From assembly GCA_934394545.1 (NCBI GenBank), contig CAKRRG010000007.1:1-64000 (forward strand): DNA of 64,000 nt, given 5' to 3'. The translations under genes were made by a program, and so were the position numbers. The stretch's first letter is position 1. Each line of letters starts with the position of its first letter. The notes under the pieces were generated by a model that had not been told where the DNA came from, searched no databases, and saw only the letters and a program-made list of their open reading frames with translations. Shown here in pieces: positions 34,356-44,321 of the stretch. Origin of the DNA: an uncultured Blautia sp. GTDB taxonomy: Bacteria; Bacillota; Clostridia; Lachnospirales; Lachnospiraceae.

Positions 34356-35474
34356 TTAAAGATCTTTAAGGGATTCTTCAAGCTTTTTCTCGAAATCAAT
34401 ATCCTTGGCAGCCGGCTTCTCAGCCTGTCTTGGCTTTCGGTACGTAGTCGGAACAGATTTCTTTCTCTTCGGTTTCTCATCCTGACGGAAAATAGGATTT
34501 GCATAGGTGCCTGCATTATCCTCAGTCTTATGTTCCTCGCGTACAGGCTCTGCGTTTATCCTCTTAATGCTTCGCTCGGAAGTTGCCACAGAAGCCTTAG
34601 GAACAGCTTTCACATAGTAAAAATATTCATCATCTTCATATTCCAGACGCTCAGCACGACTATAATCTCCACCAAACGCAAAAAACTCAAGAATCAATGC
34701 CAGCAGTACTGCTGCGATCGTGCAGATAAGAAGAGGAACCATTGCAACAGTTGCGTTCAGGCTCATGCCAAAGCTTCCAACGAGCATTATAAACACATAA
34801 GCTACACCACCTGTAATAATGGATATTCTCCATGCATGATCAAAGGAACGGGTACGAATCAGATGAACCAACATTGTTACTGCCACAAAAGCAACAACTG
34901 CGATCCACATTCCCCAGTTCTGAACCAGTCCGTCTGCCATAATCTGCAGTTTATCTGTCATTTCCAATTCCGGATTCACCAGAATCGTAGACTGGGCTCT
35001 TATAAATCGGATAAAATAATACATAACCACACCACAGCCAGCCGGAATAGCAGATAAGCTGCTCTCCATCAATCCGCTTCCGATAGGAAGCAGAGCCGGA
35101 AGGCTGAATGCAAAGGAAAGTGGTGTAAATACAAAGGTTATATTCTGCTCAGCACTGAATCTCAAGAAAAAGATCAACATGAGAAGAATCAAAACCAGCA
35201 TAAATGCTGCAACTTCAATCCCGAGTGCATAGCTGTGGATCAGAATCATAACAAATCCAATGTACATCATAGCTGAAGATGGCAATATAGAACAGATCAA
35301 TGCCAGGATCAGTACTAGAAATACATTATTCAGTCGCGGCATGTATCCCATGTTTGCATTGATCCACAGGAAGTAAACCAGTGCAAGAACAAATTTCATT
35401 ACAGGCTGAATATACATTTCATACTGTCCGTATATTCCTTTTATTTTCTGCTTCAACTCAAGTAATGCTGTCAT
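34356..35474 (-). CDS. Multi-pass membrane protein, unknown function
   Basis: 372 residues. Residues about 20-275 hold seven to nine hydrophobic segments with short loops. The remaining C-terminus is cytoplasmic-like, charged and rich in Lys, Arg and Glu (KPKRKKSVPTTYRKP), with no recognised domain. I do not recognise a family with confidence. It may be an integral scaffold or a sensor for the neighbouring system. It overlaps the preceding 144-residue gene by ATGA and is separated from cdaA by a hairpin. The association with cdaA and the wall-enzyme genes suggests an envelope role; this is inference. Confidence 0.75.
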   Translation of the reverse strand: MTALLELKQKIKGIYGQYEMYIQPVMKFVLALVYFLWINANMGYMPRLNNVFLVLILALICSILPSSAMMYIGFVMILIHSYALGIEVAAFMLVLILLMLIFFLRFSAEQNITFVFTPLSFAFSLPALLPIGSGLMESSLSAIPAGCGVVMYYFIRFIRAQSTILVNPELEMTDKLQIMADGLVQNWGMWIAVVAFVAVTMLVHLIRTRSFDHAWRISIITGGVAYVFIMLVGSFGMSLNATVAMVPLLICTIAAVLLALILEFFAFGGDYSRAERLEYEDDEYFYYVKAVPKASVATSERSIKRINAEPVREEHKTEDNAGTYANPIFRQDEKPKRKKSVPTTYRKPRQAEKPAAKDIDFEKKLEESLKDL

Positions 35475-35905
35475 TTTCTATATCCTCCTGACATTTCACG
35501 CCCTGCGAATTTCTTTTCTTCACGAGTATAAATCTTCTCCAGCTTAGTCAACTGGGCATAATACTGCTTCACACTCTTCTTAGCTCTGTAATACTTCACT
35601 GTGTACTGGATATAAGTCAGCACAGAATACAGAACCAGTATTCCGATATATCCTGCCAGGGCCACAATCCCAAGAGAAACCAGATTCATCTTATGCACAT
35701 TATCCAGTAGATATTCCAGATTATATGCTGAAATCACAGCCAGTATTAATCCATATCCAATTGTTACAAGAAAGAAATTCTTGATCAGCGCCAGACCGAT
35801 GTAATCACTCCTGTAATACTTGCTTATCGGAAGATATTTCCTGCCTTCCTGCTTCTCATACAGAGCAAGCCCGTCCATTATTTTAATTTTTTCTTCGTTT
35901 ATCAT
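35471..35905 (-). CDS. Small two-pass membrane protein, unknown function
   Basis: 144 residues. Two hydrophobic segments (about 43-63 and 78-102) are followed by a basic, helical C-terminus (KYYRAKKSVKQYYAQLTKLEKIYTREEKKF) that looks like a coiled coil. The N-terminus is hydrophilic. ATG at 35905 is chosen for its upstream AAGGAG. It is co-transcribed with the larger membrane protein (ATGA overlap), and a promoter with an extended -10 lies at 35961-35989. No family recognised. Confidence 0.75.
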   Translation of the reverse strand: MINEEKIKIMDGLALYEKQEGRKYLPISKYYRSDYIGLALIKNFFLVTIGYGLILAVISAYNLEYLLDNVHKMNLVSLGIVALAGYIGILVLYSVLTYIQYTVKYYRAKKSVKQYYAQLTKLEKIYTREEKKFAGREMSGGYRK

Positions 35906-35960
35906 AAATGGCTCCTTATGCATTTCTTATAAAGCTAAAAAGCTATACTCATACAGGATG

Positions 35961-35989
35961 ATTGTATCATATATCCCATGCCATGAAAA
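35961..35989 (-). promoter_or_regulatory. Promoter of the two membrane-protein genes
   Basis: TTTTCA (35984-35989), 17 bp, TACAAT (35961-35966), with the extended -10 TGA in front, on the minus strand. It lies just after the comF stop. Confidence 0.6.
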
Positions 35990-35997
35990 GTATTTTT

Positions 35998-36738
35998 TTA
36001 CCTGTTACTTCCAATACATAATGTCAAAAAAAACACATGGGATGCTCCTTTTTCCAGGAGCGCCCGCGACAGCACATCCATAGTACTTCCAGTAGTATAT
36101 ACATCATCAATAAGCAAAATACGCTTCCCGGAAGGATTTCCCACTACCCGGAAAGCTTCTCTAAGATTCTTCTTTCTTCCTGCTGCATCCAGCTTCTTCT
36201 GGGATCTGGTAGCCTTCCCTTTCTCAAGAAGCTTGGAATCTACAGGAATCCCTGTATATCCCGATAATTCCTCTGCCAAAAGCTCCGCTTGATTAAAGCC
36301 TCTCATTCTTTGCTTCCGCCAGTGAAGAGGAACCGGAACGATTACCTGTGGCTTCCATAAAGCCAGCATATCCCGGCCATACAAATACATTGCCTTCCCA
36401 TAAAAACGGCTATATTCCCTGCAGCCAAAATATTTATATTTCATTATAGAGTATTTCATCCGGTCATCGTAATGAAAGATTCCTCGTCCCTGGTCAAAAG
36501 CCCCCGGATGGTGGCTGCAGTCTCTGCAATACTCTTCTTCGGTCTTTACCGGCTTTCCGCATTTATAACAGCGTGCCCCTGATATAGGCTTTATTTCTCT
36601 GGCACAATCCGGGCAGAGCAGCTCATGACTGCTTCTGAGAATCCTGTGACACAAAGGACACCGTCTTGGATACAACAGATTCAGAAAGTTCTTGTATCCT
36701 TGTTCCAAGAGAGCTGTAACGTTTCTGCTGCTTTTCAT
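35998..36738 (-). CDS. comF: ComF family phosphoribosyltransferase-like protein
   Basis: 246 residues. The N-terminus carries a multi-Cys zinc region starting at Cys27/Cys30 (CPLCHRIL), then CPDC, CYKCGKP and CRDC. A phosphoribosyltransferase-like domain follows, with the PRPP motif RILLIDDVYTTGSTMD near 195-210. ComF proteins act in DNA uptake and processing in competent bacteria. The start at 36738 has GGGGAG upstream but lies 116 bp inside the recD2 gene, an unusually long overlap; a later start is possible but less supported. comEA and comEC also occur in the window, at 50-56 kb. Confidence 0.85.
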   Translation of the reverse strand: MKSSRNVTALLEQGYKNFLNLLYPRRCPLCHRILRSSHELLCPDCAREIKPISGARCYKCGKPVKTEEEYCRDCSHHPGAFDQGRGIFHYDDRMKYSIMKYKYFGCREYSRFYGKAMYLYGRDMLALWKPQVIVPVPLHWRKQRMRGFNQAELLAEELSGYTGIPVDSKLLEKGKATRSQKKLDAAGRKKNLREAFRVVGNPSGKRILLIDDVYTTGSTMDVLSRALLEKGASHVFFLTLCIGSNR

Positions 36739-38911
36739 TGCGAATCATCTCCCCAAAGGTCTCCTCACTTCCCACTACAGTAACGCACTTTCGCGCTCTC
36801 GTAACTCCTGTATACAGAAGATTACGGTTCATCAGCATCTTCGGACCGGAAAGAAGCGGCAGAATTACTGCCGGATATTCTGAGCCCTGGGATTTATGTA
36901 TGGTTATCGCATAGGCAAGTTCCAGTTCCTCCAGCTGTTTAAAGGAATAATCTGCAAAACGGCCGTCTTCAAACTCTACAGTTGCAGTCTCTGCAAATTC
37001 ATTGATTTCCTTCAGAATCCCCGTATCTCCATTAAATACACCTACGCCTTCCTCTACAGGAATTCCGTATTTTCCACGGACCTCCCATTCCATCTGATAA
37101 TTATTCCTGATCTGCATAACCTTATCTCCAACACGGAAAAGACGGTCACCGATTTCTTTCTCTTTTTTACCGGTTTCCGGTGGATTCAAATATCTCTGCA
37201 AGATCTGGTTCATCCGTTCCACACCAAGAAGCCCCTTTCTCATTGGTGTCAGAACCTGTATCTCAAAAGGTTTTGCATCTACATATTTCGGCAATTTTTC
37301 CTGAATAAGAGCTATCACTACCCGGATGATAATATCTGCATCATACCTTTTCAGAAAAAAGAAATCACGACTCTTATTATCCAGCGAAATCTGCTCTCCA
37401 TTATGAATTTTATGCGCATTTACCACAATATCACTGTGAGAGGCCTGGCGGAAAATCTTCTTCAATTCTACAACCGGAAAAGCCTGACTGCGGATAATAT
37501 CCCGCAAAACATTTCCAGGACCCACACTGGGAAGCTGGTTCTCATCCCCCACCAGAATAATCCTGGTTCCGGCTGTCACTGCAAGAAGCAGGGAATGCAT
37601 GAGAAAAATATCCACCATGGACATCTCATCAATAATGATTACATCTGTTTCCAGTGGATTCTCTGCATTCCGCTCAAAATGAACACCTTGAGTCTCTCTG
37701 CTGTCATCATCCGGCACTCCGTTCAGTTCCAGAAGCCGGTGAATGGTCTGCGCTTCATAACCGGTGGCTTCTGTCATTCGCTTCGCAGCGCGTCCGGTAG
37801 GAGCAGCAAGTCTGAGCGTAGCACCTTCTCCCTCAAAAAATCGGATAATCGCATTGATCGTAGTTGTTTTCCCTGTGCCCGGACCTCCTGTAAGAATAAA
37901 AAGGCCATTTCCGGCAGCCTCTACCACTGCCTGCTTCTGCATCTCCTCAAGTACAGTACCTGTCTCTTTCTCAATCTGTGCAATTCTTCGTTCCATCAGA
38001 CGCTCATCCTGAGGATAATGAATATTCAGTTCTGTAAGCATTCTGGCTGTATTCAACTCAAGACGGTAATACTGACTTGGGTAAACCAGTACGGCACCAT
38101 TCATTTCCTTCAGGACCAGCTTCCTGTCAATCGCCATATCCATCAGATGCTTCTCCATATAAGAAACATCTACATGAAGCAGCTGGGAAGCTCTGTCAAA
38201 AAGTTCTTCCTTAGGAAGGTAAATATGCCCTTCCCCTGAAGCCTGGAAAAGAGTATACATCATGCCACTGCGGATTCTGTAATCTGAATCTGCATGGATT
38301 CCAATACGTGATGCAATAGCATCTGCAATTTTAAAGCCCACACCTGAAATATCATCTGCCAGACGATACGGATTCTCTTGGAGTACACTATATACAGACT
38401 GTCCGTATTTCTGATATATTTTTGCGCCAAGATTCAGGGAAATCCCATATTTCTGAAGGAACATCATTGCCTTACGCATATCAGCTTTTTCGATCACCTG
38501 TGAAGCGATCTCCCTTGCTTTTTTTTCACTGATTCCTTTCACTTCAGCCAGCCGCTCCGGTTCCTCTTCCACGATTCTCAGCGTATCTTCGCCAAAATAC
38601 CGCACAATCCTGGCAGCAAGTGCAACGCCAACTCCCTTAATCGCCCCGGATCCAAGATAACGTTCCATTGCCTGAGTATCTTCCGGTGCTTTCTCTACAT
38701 AAGACTGTATATTAAACTGTCTTCCATACACATGGTGCTGTGAAAATTGTCCTTCAGCCTCAATCGTCACTCCCTGGGTAATGTCAGGAAATGTACCTAC
38801 ACAGGTTATCTCTTCCTCTGAATCTGAAGTCTTGACCACCATAACTGTATAACCATTTTCATCGTTGCGGAATATGACATGATCTATATATCCGGTTACT
38901 TTCTCGCTCAT
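36623..38911 (-). CDS. recD2: RecD2-type ATP-dependent DNA helicase
   Basis: 762 residues, the usual size of RecD2. An N-terminal OB-like domain and helix-hairpin-helix repeats (VKGISEKKAREIA, ISGVGFKIADAIA) are followed by a superfamily 1B helicase core: Walker A GGPGTGKTTT near 345, Walker B VIIIDEMSMVD, the VGDENQLPSVGPGN motif, and the late helicase motifs LAYAITIHKSQGSEY and LYTGVTRARKC. It unwinds DNA 5' to 3' without RecBC, in repair. GGGGAG precedes the ATG. Its 3' end overlaps comF. Confidence 0.95.
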   Translation of the reverse strand: MSEKVTGYIDHVIFRNDENGYTVMVVKTSDSEEEITCVGTFPDITQGVTIEAEGQFSQHHVYGRQFNIQSYVEKAPEDTQAMERYLGSGAIKGVGVALAARIVRYFGEDTLRIVEEEPERLAEVKGISEKKAREIASQVIEKADMRKAMMFLQKYGISLNLGAKIYQKYGQSVYSVLQENPYRLADDISGVGFKIADAIASRIGIHADSDYRIRSGMMYTLFQASGEGHIYLPKEELFDRASQLLHVDVSYMEKHLMDMAIDRKLVLKEMNGAVLVYPSQYYRLELNTARMLTELNIHYPQDERLMERRIAQIEKETGTVLEEMQKQAVVEAAGNGLFILTGGPGTGKTTTINAIIRFFEGEGATLRLAAPTGRAAKRMTEATGYEAQTIHRLLELNGVPDDDSRETQGVHFERNAENPLETDVIIIDEMSMVDIFLMHSLLLAVTAGTRIILVGDENQLPSVGPGNVLRDIIRSQAFPVVELKKIFRQASHSDIVVNAHKIHNGEQISLDNKSRDFFFLKRYDADIIIRVVIALIQEKLPKYVDAKPFEIQVLTPMRKGLLGVERMNQILQRYLNPPETGKKEKEIGDRLFRVGDKVMQIRNNYQMEWEVRGKYGIPVEEGVGVFNGDTGILKEINEFAETATVEFEDGRFADYSFKQLEELELAYAITIHKSQGSEYPAVILPLLSGPKMLMNRNLLYTGVTRARKCVTVVGSEETFGEMIRNEKQQKRYSSLGTRIQELSESVVSKTVSFVSQDSQKQS

Positions 38912-39002
38912 TCGCTTCTCCCCTGCTGCCAGTCCCCTTCTGTTCTCACTACTCCCACTGACACCGTAAATATAAATTTTTAGTGTGCTTGTAGTTCATA
39001 AA

Positions 39003-39024
39003 GGGCACTGCATATGCAGTACCC
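39003..39024. terminator. Hairpin between mreB and recD2
   Basis: GGGCACTGCA pairs with TGCAGTACCC around a 2-bp centre. T-run TTTTT follows on the plus strand and a shorter TTTATG on the minus strand, so it may be a weak terminator for mreB. Confidence 0.4.
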
Positions 39025-39050
39025 TTTTTATATATAATTTACATCGTATT

Positions 39051-40043
39051 TTATAGTTCTTCCATTCTTGTGATCACTTCGGCATATTTACCGGTTCCAA
39101 TCACAACTGCCGACATGGCATCCTGTACGGTCAACGTACTAACCCCTGTCTTCTGCTCAATAAGAGTATCCATTCCGTGAAGCAGTGCACCGCCTCCGGT
39201 AAGAACGATTCCTCTGTCCACAATATCCGCAGCCAGTTCCGGCGGTGTCTTCTCTAATACACCATGCACAGTCTCCACAATCTGATTGGTAGCATCCTTC
39301 AATGCAATTCTGACTTCTTCTGAGGTAAGTGTTACCACCTTGGGAAGTCCGGTAATCACATTGCGTCCCTTCACCTCAAGAGTTCTGGGGGACGCCTCCT
39401 GACAGGCAGTTCCGATTTTTATTTTAATATTCTCAGCAGCTTCTTCTCCAATAAAAAGACTGTGATTTCTTCTCACATAACTCATGATTGCCTGGTCGAA
39501 ATTATCTCCCCCAACCTTTACAGAAGCAGATACGACGGATCCTGCCATAGAGATTACGGCAACATCCGTTGTTCCACCTCCAATATCAACGATCAGATTT
39601 CCGAAGGGCTTAGTTACATCCACACCGGCACCTATAGCCGCTGCAATTGGCTCCTCAACAAGAAATACGGCTCTTGCCCCGGCCTGATAAGTAGCCTCCT
39701 CTACAGCCTTTCTCTCAATCTCTGTGGTTCCACTTGGAATACAAATACTGATTCTTGGTTTCCGAAAAGCATGACGTCCCATTGCCTTGGAAATAAAATA
39801 TTTCAGCATCTTCTCCATAACTGTATAATCTACGATCACACCCTGACGGATAGGACGGATAACTTCCATATTGGAAGATACATGTCCAGTCATCTGCCGG
39901 GCTTCCTCACCGATTGCTTTAATTTTCTCTGAATTTTTATCATAAACCACTACAGACGGCTCACTAAGCACAAGTCCCCGTCCAGTGGAATATACCTGAC
40001 TATTCCTGGTTCCCAGGTCAATTCCAATATCACTGGCAGGCAT
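39051..40043 (-). CDS. mreB: MreB/Mbl-family actin-like rod-shape protein
   Basis: 330 residues, actin-like ATPase. The phosphate-1 loop is IGIDLGTRNSQVY; phosphate-2 is LIVDIGGGTTDVAVISM; the adenosine region VLTGGGALLHGMD completes the site. MreB filaments guide elongasome peptidoglycan synthesis along the membrane. AAAGGGG precedes the start. No mreC or mreD is adjacent, so this may be a second copy (Mbl-like). It sits alone between recD2 and uvrA, with its own probable promoter. Confidence 0.92.
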   Translation of the reverse strand: MPASDIGIDLGTRNSQVYSTGRGLVLSEPSVVVYDKNSEKIKAIGEEARQMTGHVSSNMEVIRPIRQGVIVDYTVMEKMLKYFISKAMGRHAFRKPRISICIPSGTTEIERKAVEEATYQAGARAVFLVEEPIAAAIGAGVDVTKPFGNLIVDIGGGTTDVAVISMAGSVVSASVKVGGDNFDQAIMSYVRRNHSLFIGEEAAENIKIKIGTACQEASPRTLEVKGRNVITGLPKVVTLTSEEVRIALKDATNQIVETVHGVLEKTPPELAADIVDRGIVLTGGGALLHGMDTLIEQKTGVSTLTVQDAMSAVVIGTGKYAEVITRMEEL

Positions 40044-40142
40044 TGAATTCCCCTTTCTAAACGATCCGTATCGAAAAGCCCCTCACTCCATATACATACA
40101 GGGCATCATCCGGAATTTGATAGTAACTGCATTCTTCTCACC

Positions 40143-40171
40143 ATTATAAACAAAAACGCCTTACTTGGAAA
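40143..40171 (-). promoter_or_regulatory. Probable promoter of mreB
   Basis: TTTCCA (40166-40171), 17 bp, TATAAT (40143-40148) on the minus strand in the uvrA-mreB gap. The -10 is consensus and the -35 weak. Confidence 0.5.
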
Positions 40172-40212
40172 GAGGTTTCTTATTTTTGCAGAAATCAACC
40201 CGGACAGCTTTG

Positions 40213-43050
40213 TTACTTTAGGTATTTCGCAACATAACGTCCTGTATAGGAAGCAGGATTCGCAGCCACTTCCTCAGGAGTACCTTGGGCAACAACCGTT
40301 CCTCCACCGTCACCACCCTCCGGTCCAATATCAATAATATAATCCGCAGTCTTAATCACATCCAGATTATGTTCAATTACAACCACGGTATTTCCGCCTT
40401 CTGAAAGGCGGCGCAAAATCTCTACCAGTTTCTGCACATCTGCAAAATGTAAGCCGGTGGTCGGCTCATCCAGGATATAAATAGTCTTACCTGTACTCCG
40501 CTTACTCAACTCTGTAGCCAGCTTAATCCGCTGCGCTTCTCCACCGGACAAAGTCGTGGATGGCTGACCCAGACGGATATAGGAAAGTCCTACATCATAC
40601 AGCGTTTCAATCTTTCTTCTAATCGACGGAACATTCTCAAAGAACGTCATAGCCTCCTCCACTGTCATATTCAGTACATCATAAATACTCTTATCCTTAT
40701 ACTTCACATCCAGTGTCTCACGGTTATATCGCTTTCCTTTACAAACCTCACAGGGTACATAAACATCTGGCAGGAAATGCATTTCAATCTTAATAATACC
40801 ATCACCACTGCAGGCTTCGCAGCGGCCCCCTTTCACATTGAAGCTAAAACGCCCCTTCTTATATCCCTTTGCCTTGGCATCAGCTGTAGCAGCAAAAAGA
40901 TCCCGGATCTGGTCAAACACCCCCGTATAGGTAGCCGGATTGGATCTGGGAGTACGGCCTATAGGTGACTGGTCAATAGCAATTACCTTATCCAACTGGC
41001 GGATACCCAGAATATCGTCATGCTTGCCAGGAATCACACGGGCCCTGTTCAGATCTTTTGCAAGACGCTTATAAAGGATTTCGTTAATCAGAGAGCTTTT
41101 ACCCGATCCTGAAACACCAGTGATACAGGTCATAATCCCCAAAGGAATATCCACATCAATATGCTTTAGATTATTCTCAGCGGCACCCTTAATCGTCAGA
41201 TAACCGGAAGGAGCCTTACGCAGCGTCGGTACCGGAATCTTCAAGCGCCCGCTGAGATATGCACCTGTAATAGAATCCGGATTCTGCATAAGCTCATTTG
41301 CTGTACCCATTCCTACCAGTCTTCCACCATGTTCTCCTGCCCCAGGTCCAATATCCACTATACAGTCCGCAGCCCGCATAGTATCTTCGTCATGCTCTAC
41401 TACGATCAGACTGTTTCCCAGGTCTCTTAAATGCATCAACGCACCCAGCAGCTTATCATTATCCCTCTGATGCAGACCAATACTTGGCTCATCCAGAATA
41501 TAAGCAACTCCCACCAGACCTGAACCGATCTGGGTTGCAAGCCGGATTCTCTGTGCCTCCCCTCCGGACAGAGTACCGGTTGCACGTGCCAGCGAAAGGT
41601 ACTCCAGACCTACATCCGCCAGAAATCCAACTCTGGCTCTGATTTCCTTCAGAATCTGCTTTCCGATAAGCTGCTGCTGTGGAGACAGCTGCATTTCTGC
41701 AAGAAACGCCTTCAGTCTGTCAATAGACATGTTGGTGATTTCATAGATATTCTTATCGGCTACTGTAACTGCAAGTGACTCCTTCTTCAGTCTCTGTCCC
41801 TTGCAGGCTTTACACGGAGTGATCTGCATAAAGCTTTCATACTCCTGCTTCATAGCCTCGGAACCAGTCTCCTTATAACGCTGTTCTACATTGCGGATAA
41901 GGCCTGGAAAAGCCACATCATAAATGCCTTCTCCCCGCTGTCCCTTGTAATATACCTTTATAGAATGTCCACCAGTACCATATAAAATAATGTCCTGTAT
42001 CTTCTTCGGATAATCCTTAAAAGGTGTGTCCAAATCAAATCCATATTCTCTGCAAAGAGCATTCAGGATTGCATTCGTAAAGCTATTCTTATCTGTACAG
42101 GACTGCCATCCCATCACCACAATGGCGCCTTCTGAAATACTTAATGACTTATCCGGAATCATCAGGTCCGGATCAAACTCCATCTTATAGCCCAGTCCCA
42201 GACATTCCGGGCAGGCTCCAAAGGGATTATTAAAGGAAAAGCTTCTGGGCTCAATTTCATCAATGCTGACTCCACAATCAGGGCAGGAAAAGCTCTGGCT
42301 GAAATTCATATACTTCCCATCCATAGTGTCAACCACTGCCAGCCCTTCCGCCAGATTCAGCACGGTCTCCAGGGAGTCTGTAAGACGCTTCTCAATTCCC
42401 GGCTTCACGATCAGACGGTCTACAATAATGGCAATCGTATGCTTAATATTCTTATCAAGATTAATCTCTTCAGAAAGCTCATACACATTACCATCAATCT
42501 CCGCACGCACATAACCGCTGCGTCTGGCCTGATCCAGCAGCTTCACATGGGTACCCTTGCGTCCTCTGACCACTGGAGCAAGGAGCTGAAGCTTCGTTCT
42601 CTCCGGCAGCTCCATAATCTGATCCACCATCTGATCAACCGTCTGCCTGGCGATCACCTTCCCACACTTAGGGCAATGAGGAATACCAACCCTGGCATAT
42701 AAAAGTCGGAAATAATCATATATTTCCGTTACAGTTCCCACTGTAGATCTGGGATTACGGTTCGTAGACTTCTGATCAATAGAAATGGCCGGAGGAAGTC
42801 CCTCAATGCTCTCCACATCTGGCTTCTCCATCTGTCCCAGGAACTGCCTGGCATAAGAAGAAAGAGACTCCATATATCGTCTCTGTCCCTCTGCATAAAT
42901 TGTATCAAAAGCCAAGGAAGATTTTCCTGATCCACTTAAGCCTGTAAGCACCACAAACTTATCCCTGGGAATGTCCACACTGAGATTCTTCAGATTATTC
43001 TCATTGGCTCCTCTGATTCTGATGAACTGTTTCTTATTCTCTGCTGCCAT
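40213..43050 (-). CDS. uvrA: Excinuclease ABC subunit A
   Basis: 945 residues, full length for UvrA, the damage-recognition ATPase of nucleotide excision repair. Two ABC ATPase halves are seen: Walker [24 protein letters not shown] in part (near 35) and [11 protein letters not shown] (near 640), with two ABC signature motifs LSGGEAQRI. Zinc-finger Cys pairs include CPDCG...CPECLG and the second-half CEACSGDG...[13 protein letters not shown] at 43050 has GGAGG directly upstream; the frame opens ten codons earlier. The leader contains two AAGGTTAAAA repeats, and the promoter carries a LexA box, so it is SOS-regulated. uvrB is not adjacent in this window. Confidence 0.97.
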   Translation of the reverse strand: MAAENKKQFIRIRGANENNLKNLSVDIPRDKFVVLTGLSGSGKSSLAFDTIYAEGQRRYMESLSSYARQFLGQMEKPDVESIEGLPPAISIDQKSTNRNPRSTVGTVTEIYDYFRLLYARVGIPHCPKCGKVIARQTVDQMVDQIMELPERTKLQLLAPVVRGRKGTHVKLLDQARRSGYVRAEIDGNVYELSEEINLDKNIKHTIAIIVDRLIVKPGIEKRLTDSLETVLNLAEGLAVVDTMDGKYMNFSQSFSCPDCGVSIDEIEPRSFSFNNPFGACPECLGLGYKMEFDPDLMIPDKSLSISEGAIVVMGWQSCTDKNSFTNAILNALCREYGFDLDTPFKDYPKKIQDIILYGTGGHSIKVYYKGQRGEGIYDVAFPGLIRNVEQRYKETGSEAMKQEYESFMQITPCKACKGQRLKKESLAVTVADKNIYEITNMSIDRLKAFLAEMQLSPQQQLIGKQILKEIRARVGFLADVGLEYLSLARATGTLSGGEAQRIRLATQIGSGLVGVAYILDEPSIGLHQRDNDKLLGALMHLRDLGNSLIVVEHDEDTMRAADCIVDIGPGAGEHGGRLVGMGTANELMQNPDSITGAYLSGRLKIPVPTLRKAPSGYLTIKGAAENNLKHIDVDIPLGIMTCITGVSGSGKSSLINEILYKRLAKDLNRARVIPGKHDDILGIRQLDKVIAIDQSPIGRTPRSNPATYTGVFDQIRDLFAATADAKAKGYKKGRFSFNVKGGRCEACSGDGIIKIEMHFLPDVYVPCEVCKGKRYNRETLDVKYKDKSIYDVLNMTVEEAMTFFENVPSIRRKIETLYDVGLSYIRLGQPSTTLSGGEAQRIKLATELSKRSTGKTIYILDEPTTGLHFADVQKLVEILRRLSEGGNTVVVIEHNLDVIKTADYIIDIGPEGGDGGGTVVAQGTPEEVAANPASYTGRYVAKYLK

Positions 43051-43141
43051 CTGTTCCTCCATTTCCAAACCGGAATACACCGGCTATCACCCCTGAAAAT
43101 ACAATTTTTAACCTTTTTTTAACCTTTTCATGTATTCCTCA

Positions 43142-43170
43142 AGGATATCACAGGAACATTTGTTCGTCAA
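43142..43170 (-). promoter_or_regulatory. uvrA promoter containing a LexA (SOS) box
   Basis: Minus strand TTGACG (43165-43170), 17 bp, TATCCT (43142-43147). Between them CGAACAAATGTTCC (43153-43166) matches the Gram-positive LexA/DinR consensus CGAACRNRYGTTYC at every position, overlapping the -35. LexA bound here would block RNA polymerase until DNA damage. Confidence 0.85.
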
Positions 43171-43187
43171 TCTTTTTTACAAAATAC

Positions 43188-44321
43188 CTACAGTAAAAAA
43201 TCCGCCATCACCGTATTACTTACATGTATTCCTGCCCTGGATAGAAAAATCCGGTCTCCTTGCTCCACAAGCATTCCCTGTTTCTTATATTTTTCAAGAA
43301 TTTCTCCATATATTTTCTCAATCCCTGCTCCAAAATATTCCTGAAATTCCGATTTCGATACCCCTCTTGTCATACGAAGGCCAAGAAACATAAATTCTGC
43401 CATTTCGTCCTCTTTGACAAGGTGTTCTCTGTCTTTTCTTATTTTATCCGGAAAGCTGCTGTATTTCACATATTCCTGCATATCCATGGTATTGGTAAAC
43501 CGCTCTTTTCCAAGCAGAGACGAAGCTCCAATACCAAGACCAAGATAGTCTTTTCTCATCCAGTAACCTTCATTATGCCTGCACTCCCGGCCTTTTTTTG
43601 CATAGTTAGAAATTTCATACTGTTGATAGCCATACTTACCTAAAGTTGCTGCCACATCTTCATACATGCGATATTCCGTATCTTCATCCGGCAGTTCCAG
43701 TTTTCTTTTGGCAAATGGTGTTCCATCTTCAATAATAAGGCTATATGCAGAAATGTGCTCTGGTCCAAGCTCTGCCACTGTTTGCAGATTTTCTATCCAT
43801 CCTTCGTAGTTCTGTCCCGGAATGGCAAACATCAGATCCACATTAATATTCGAAAATCCCGCATCCCTTGCCATCTGATAGCTTTCCAGAAACTGTGCAT
43901 AATTATGGATCCTTCCAAGACTTACCAATTCTTCATCCTTCGGAGACTGCAAGCCCAGGCTGATCCGGTTAATGCCGTATTTTCTGTAAAGTGCCAGTTT
44001 CTCCGGAGTCACCGTTCCCGGGTTCCCTTCAATTGTCACCTCTGCATCCGGTTCCAGGTAAAAATTATCCCTTATCCCCTGCAAAAGCTTTTCCATTACA
44101 TCACATTGCAGCACAGATGGGGTACCGCCTCCAAAAAAAACGGTATCCACCGGCCGCTTTTCCTGAGCAGAAACAACCTCCATTTCCCGTAAAAGTGCAT
44201 AAATATAAGCTTCCTGCCCGGCCCTGGTAGAAGGGCCTGACAGGAAGTCACAATAATCACATTTCTTTATGCAAAACGGGATATGAAGATACAGTTCCAG
44301 GCTATTCTTCTTTATTCCCAT
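43188..44321 (-). CDS. hemW: Radical SAM heme chaperone HemW-like protein
   Basis: 377 residues. The iron-sulfur cluster motif CxxxCxxC is Cys17, Cys21, Cys24 (FCIKKCDYCDF); EGNPGTVTPEKL and RISLGLQSPKDEEL follow, with a C-terminal HemW/CPO-like domain (GLRMTRGVSKSEF). The family was long annotated as oxygen-independent coproporphyrinogen oxidase; HemW members deliver heme and lack HemN features. The start at 44321 (MGIKKNSLELYLHIPF) is chosen because the upstream 34 codons lie inside the preceding gene. The preceding gene ends 20 bp inside it. Usually follows lepA in Firmicutes, as it does here apart from the small gene between. Confidence 0.9.
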   Translation of the reverse strand: MGIKKNSLELYLHIPFCIKKCDYCDFLSGPSTRAGQEAYIYALLREMEVVSAQEKRPVDTVFFGGGTPSVLQCDVMEKLLQGIRDNFYLEPDAEVTIEGNPGTVTPEKLALYRKYGINRISLGLQSPKDEELVSLGRIHNYAQFLESYQMARDAGFSNINVDLMFAIPGQNYEGWIENLQTVAELGPEHISAYSLIIEDGTPFAKRKLELPDEDTEYRMYEDVAATLGKYGYQQYEISNYAKKGRECRHNEGYWMRKDYLGLGIGASSLLGKERFTNTMDMQEYVKYSSFPDKIRKDREHLVKEDEMAEFMFLGLRMTRGVSKSEFQEYFGAGIEKIYGEILEKYKKQGMLVEQGDRIFLSRAGIHVSNTVMADFLL

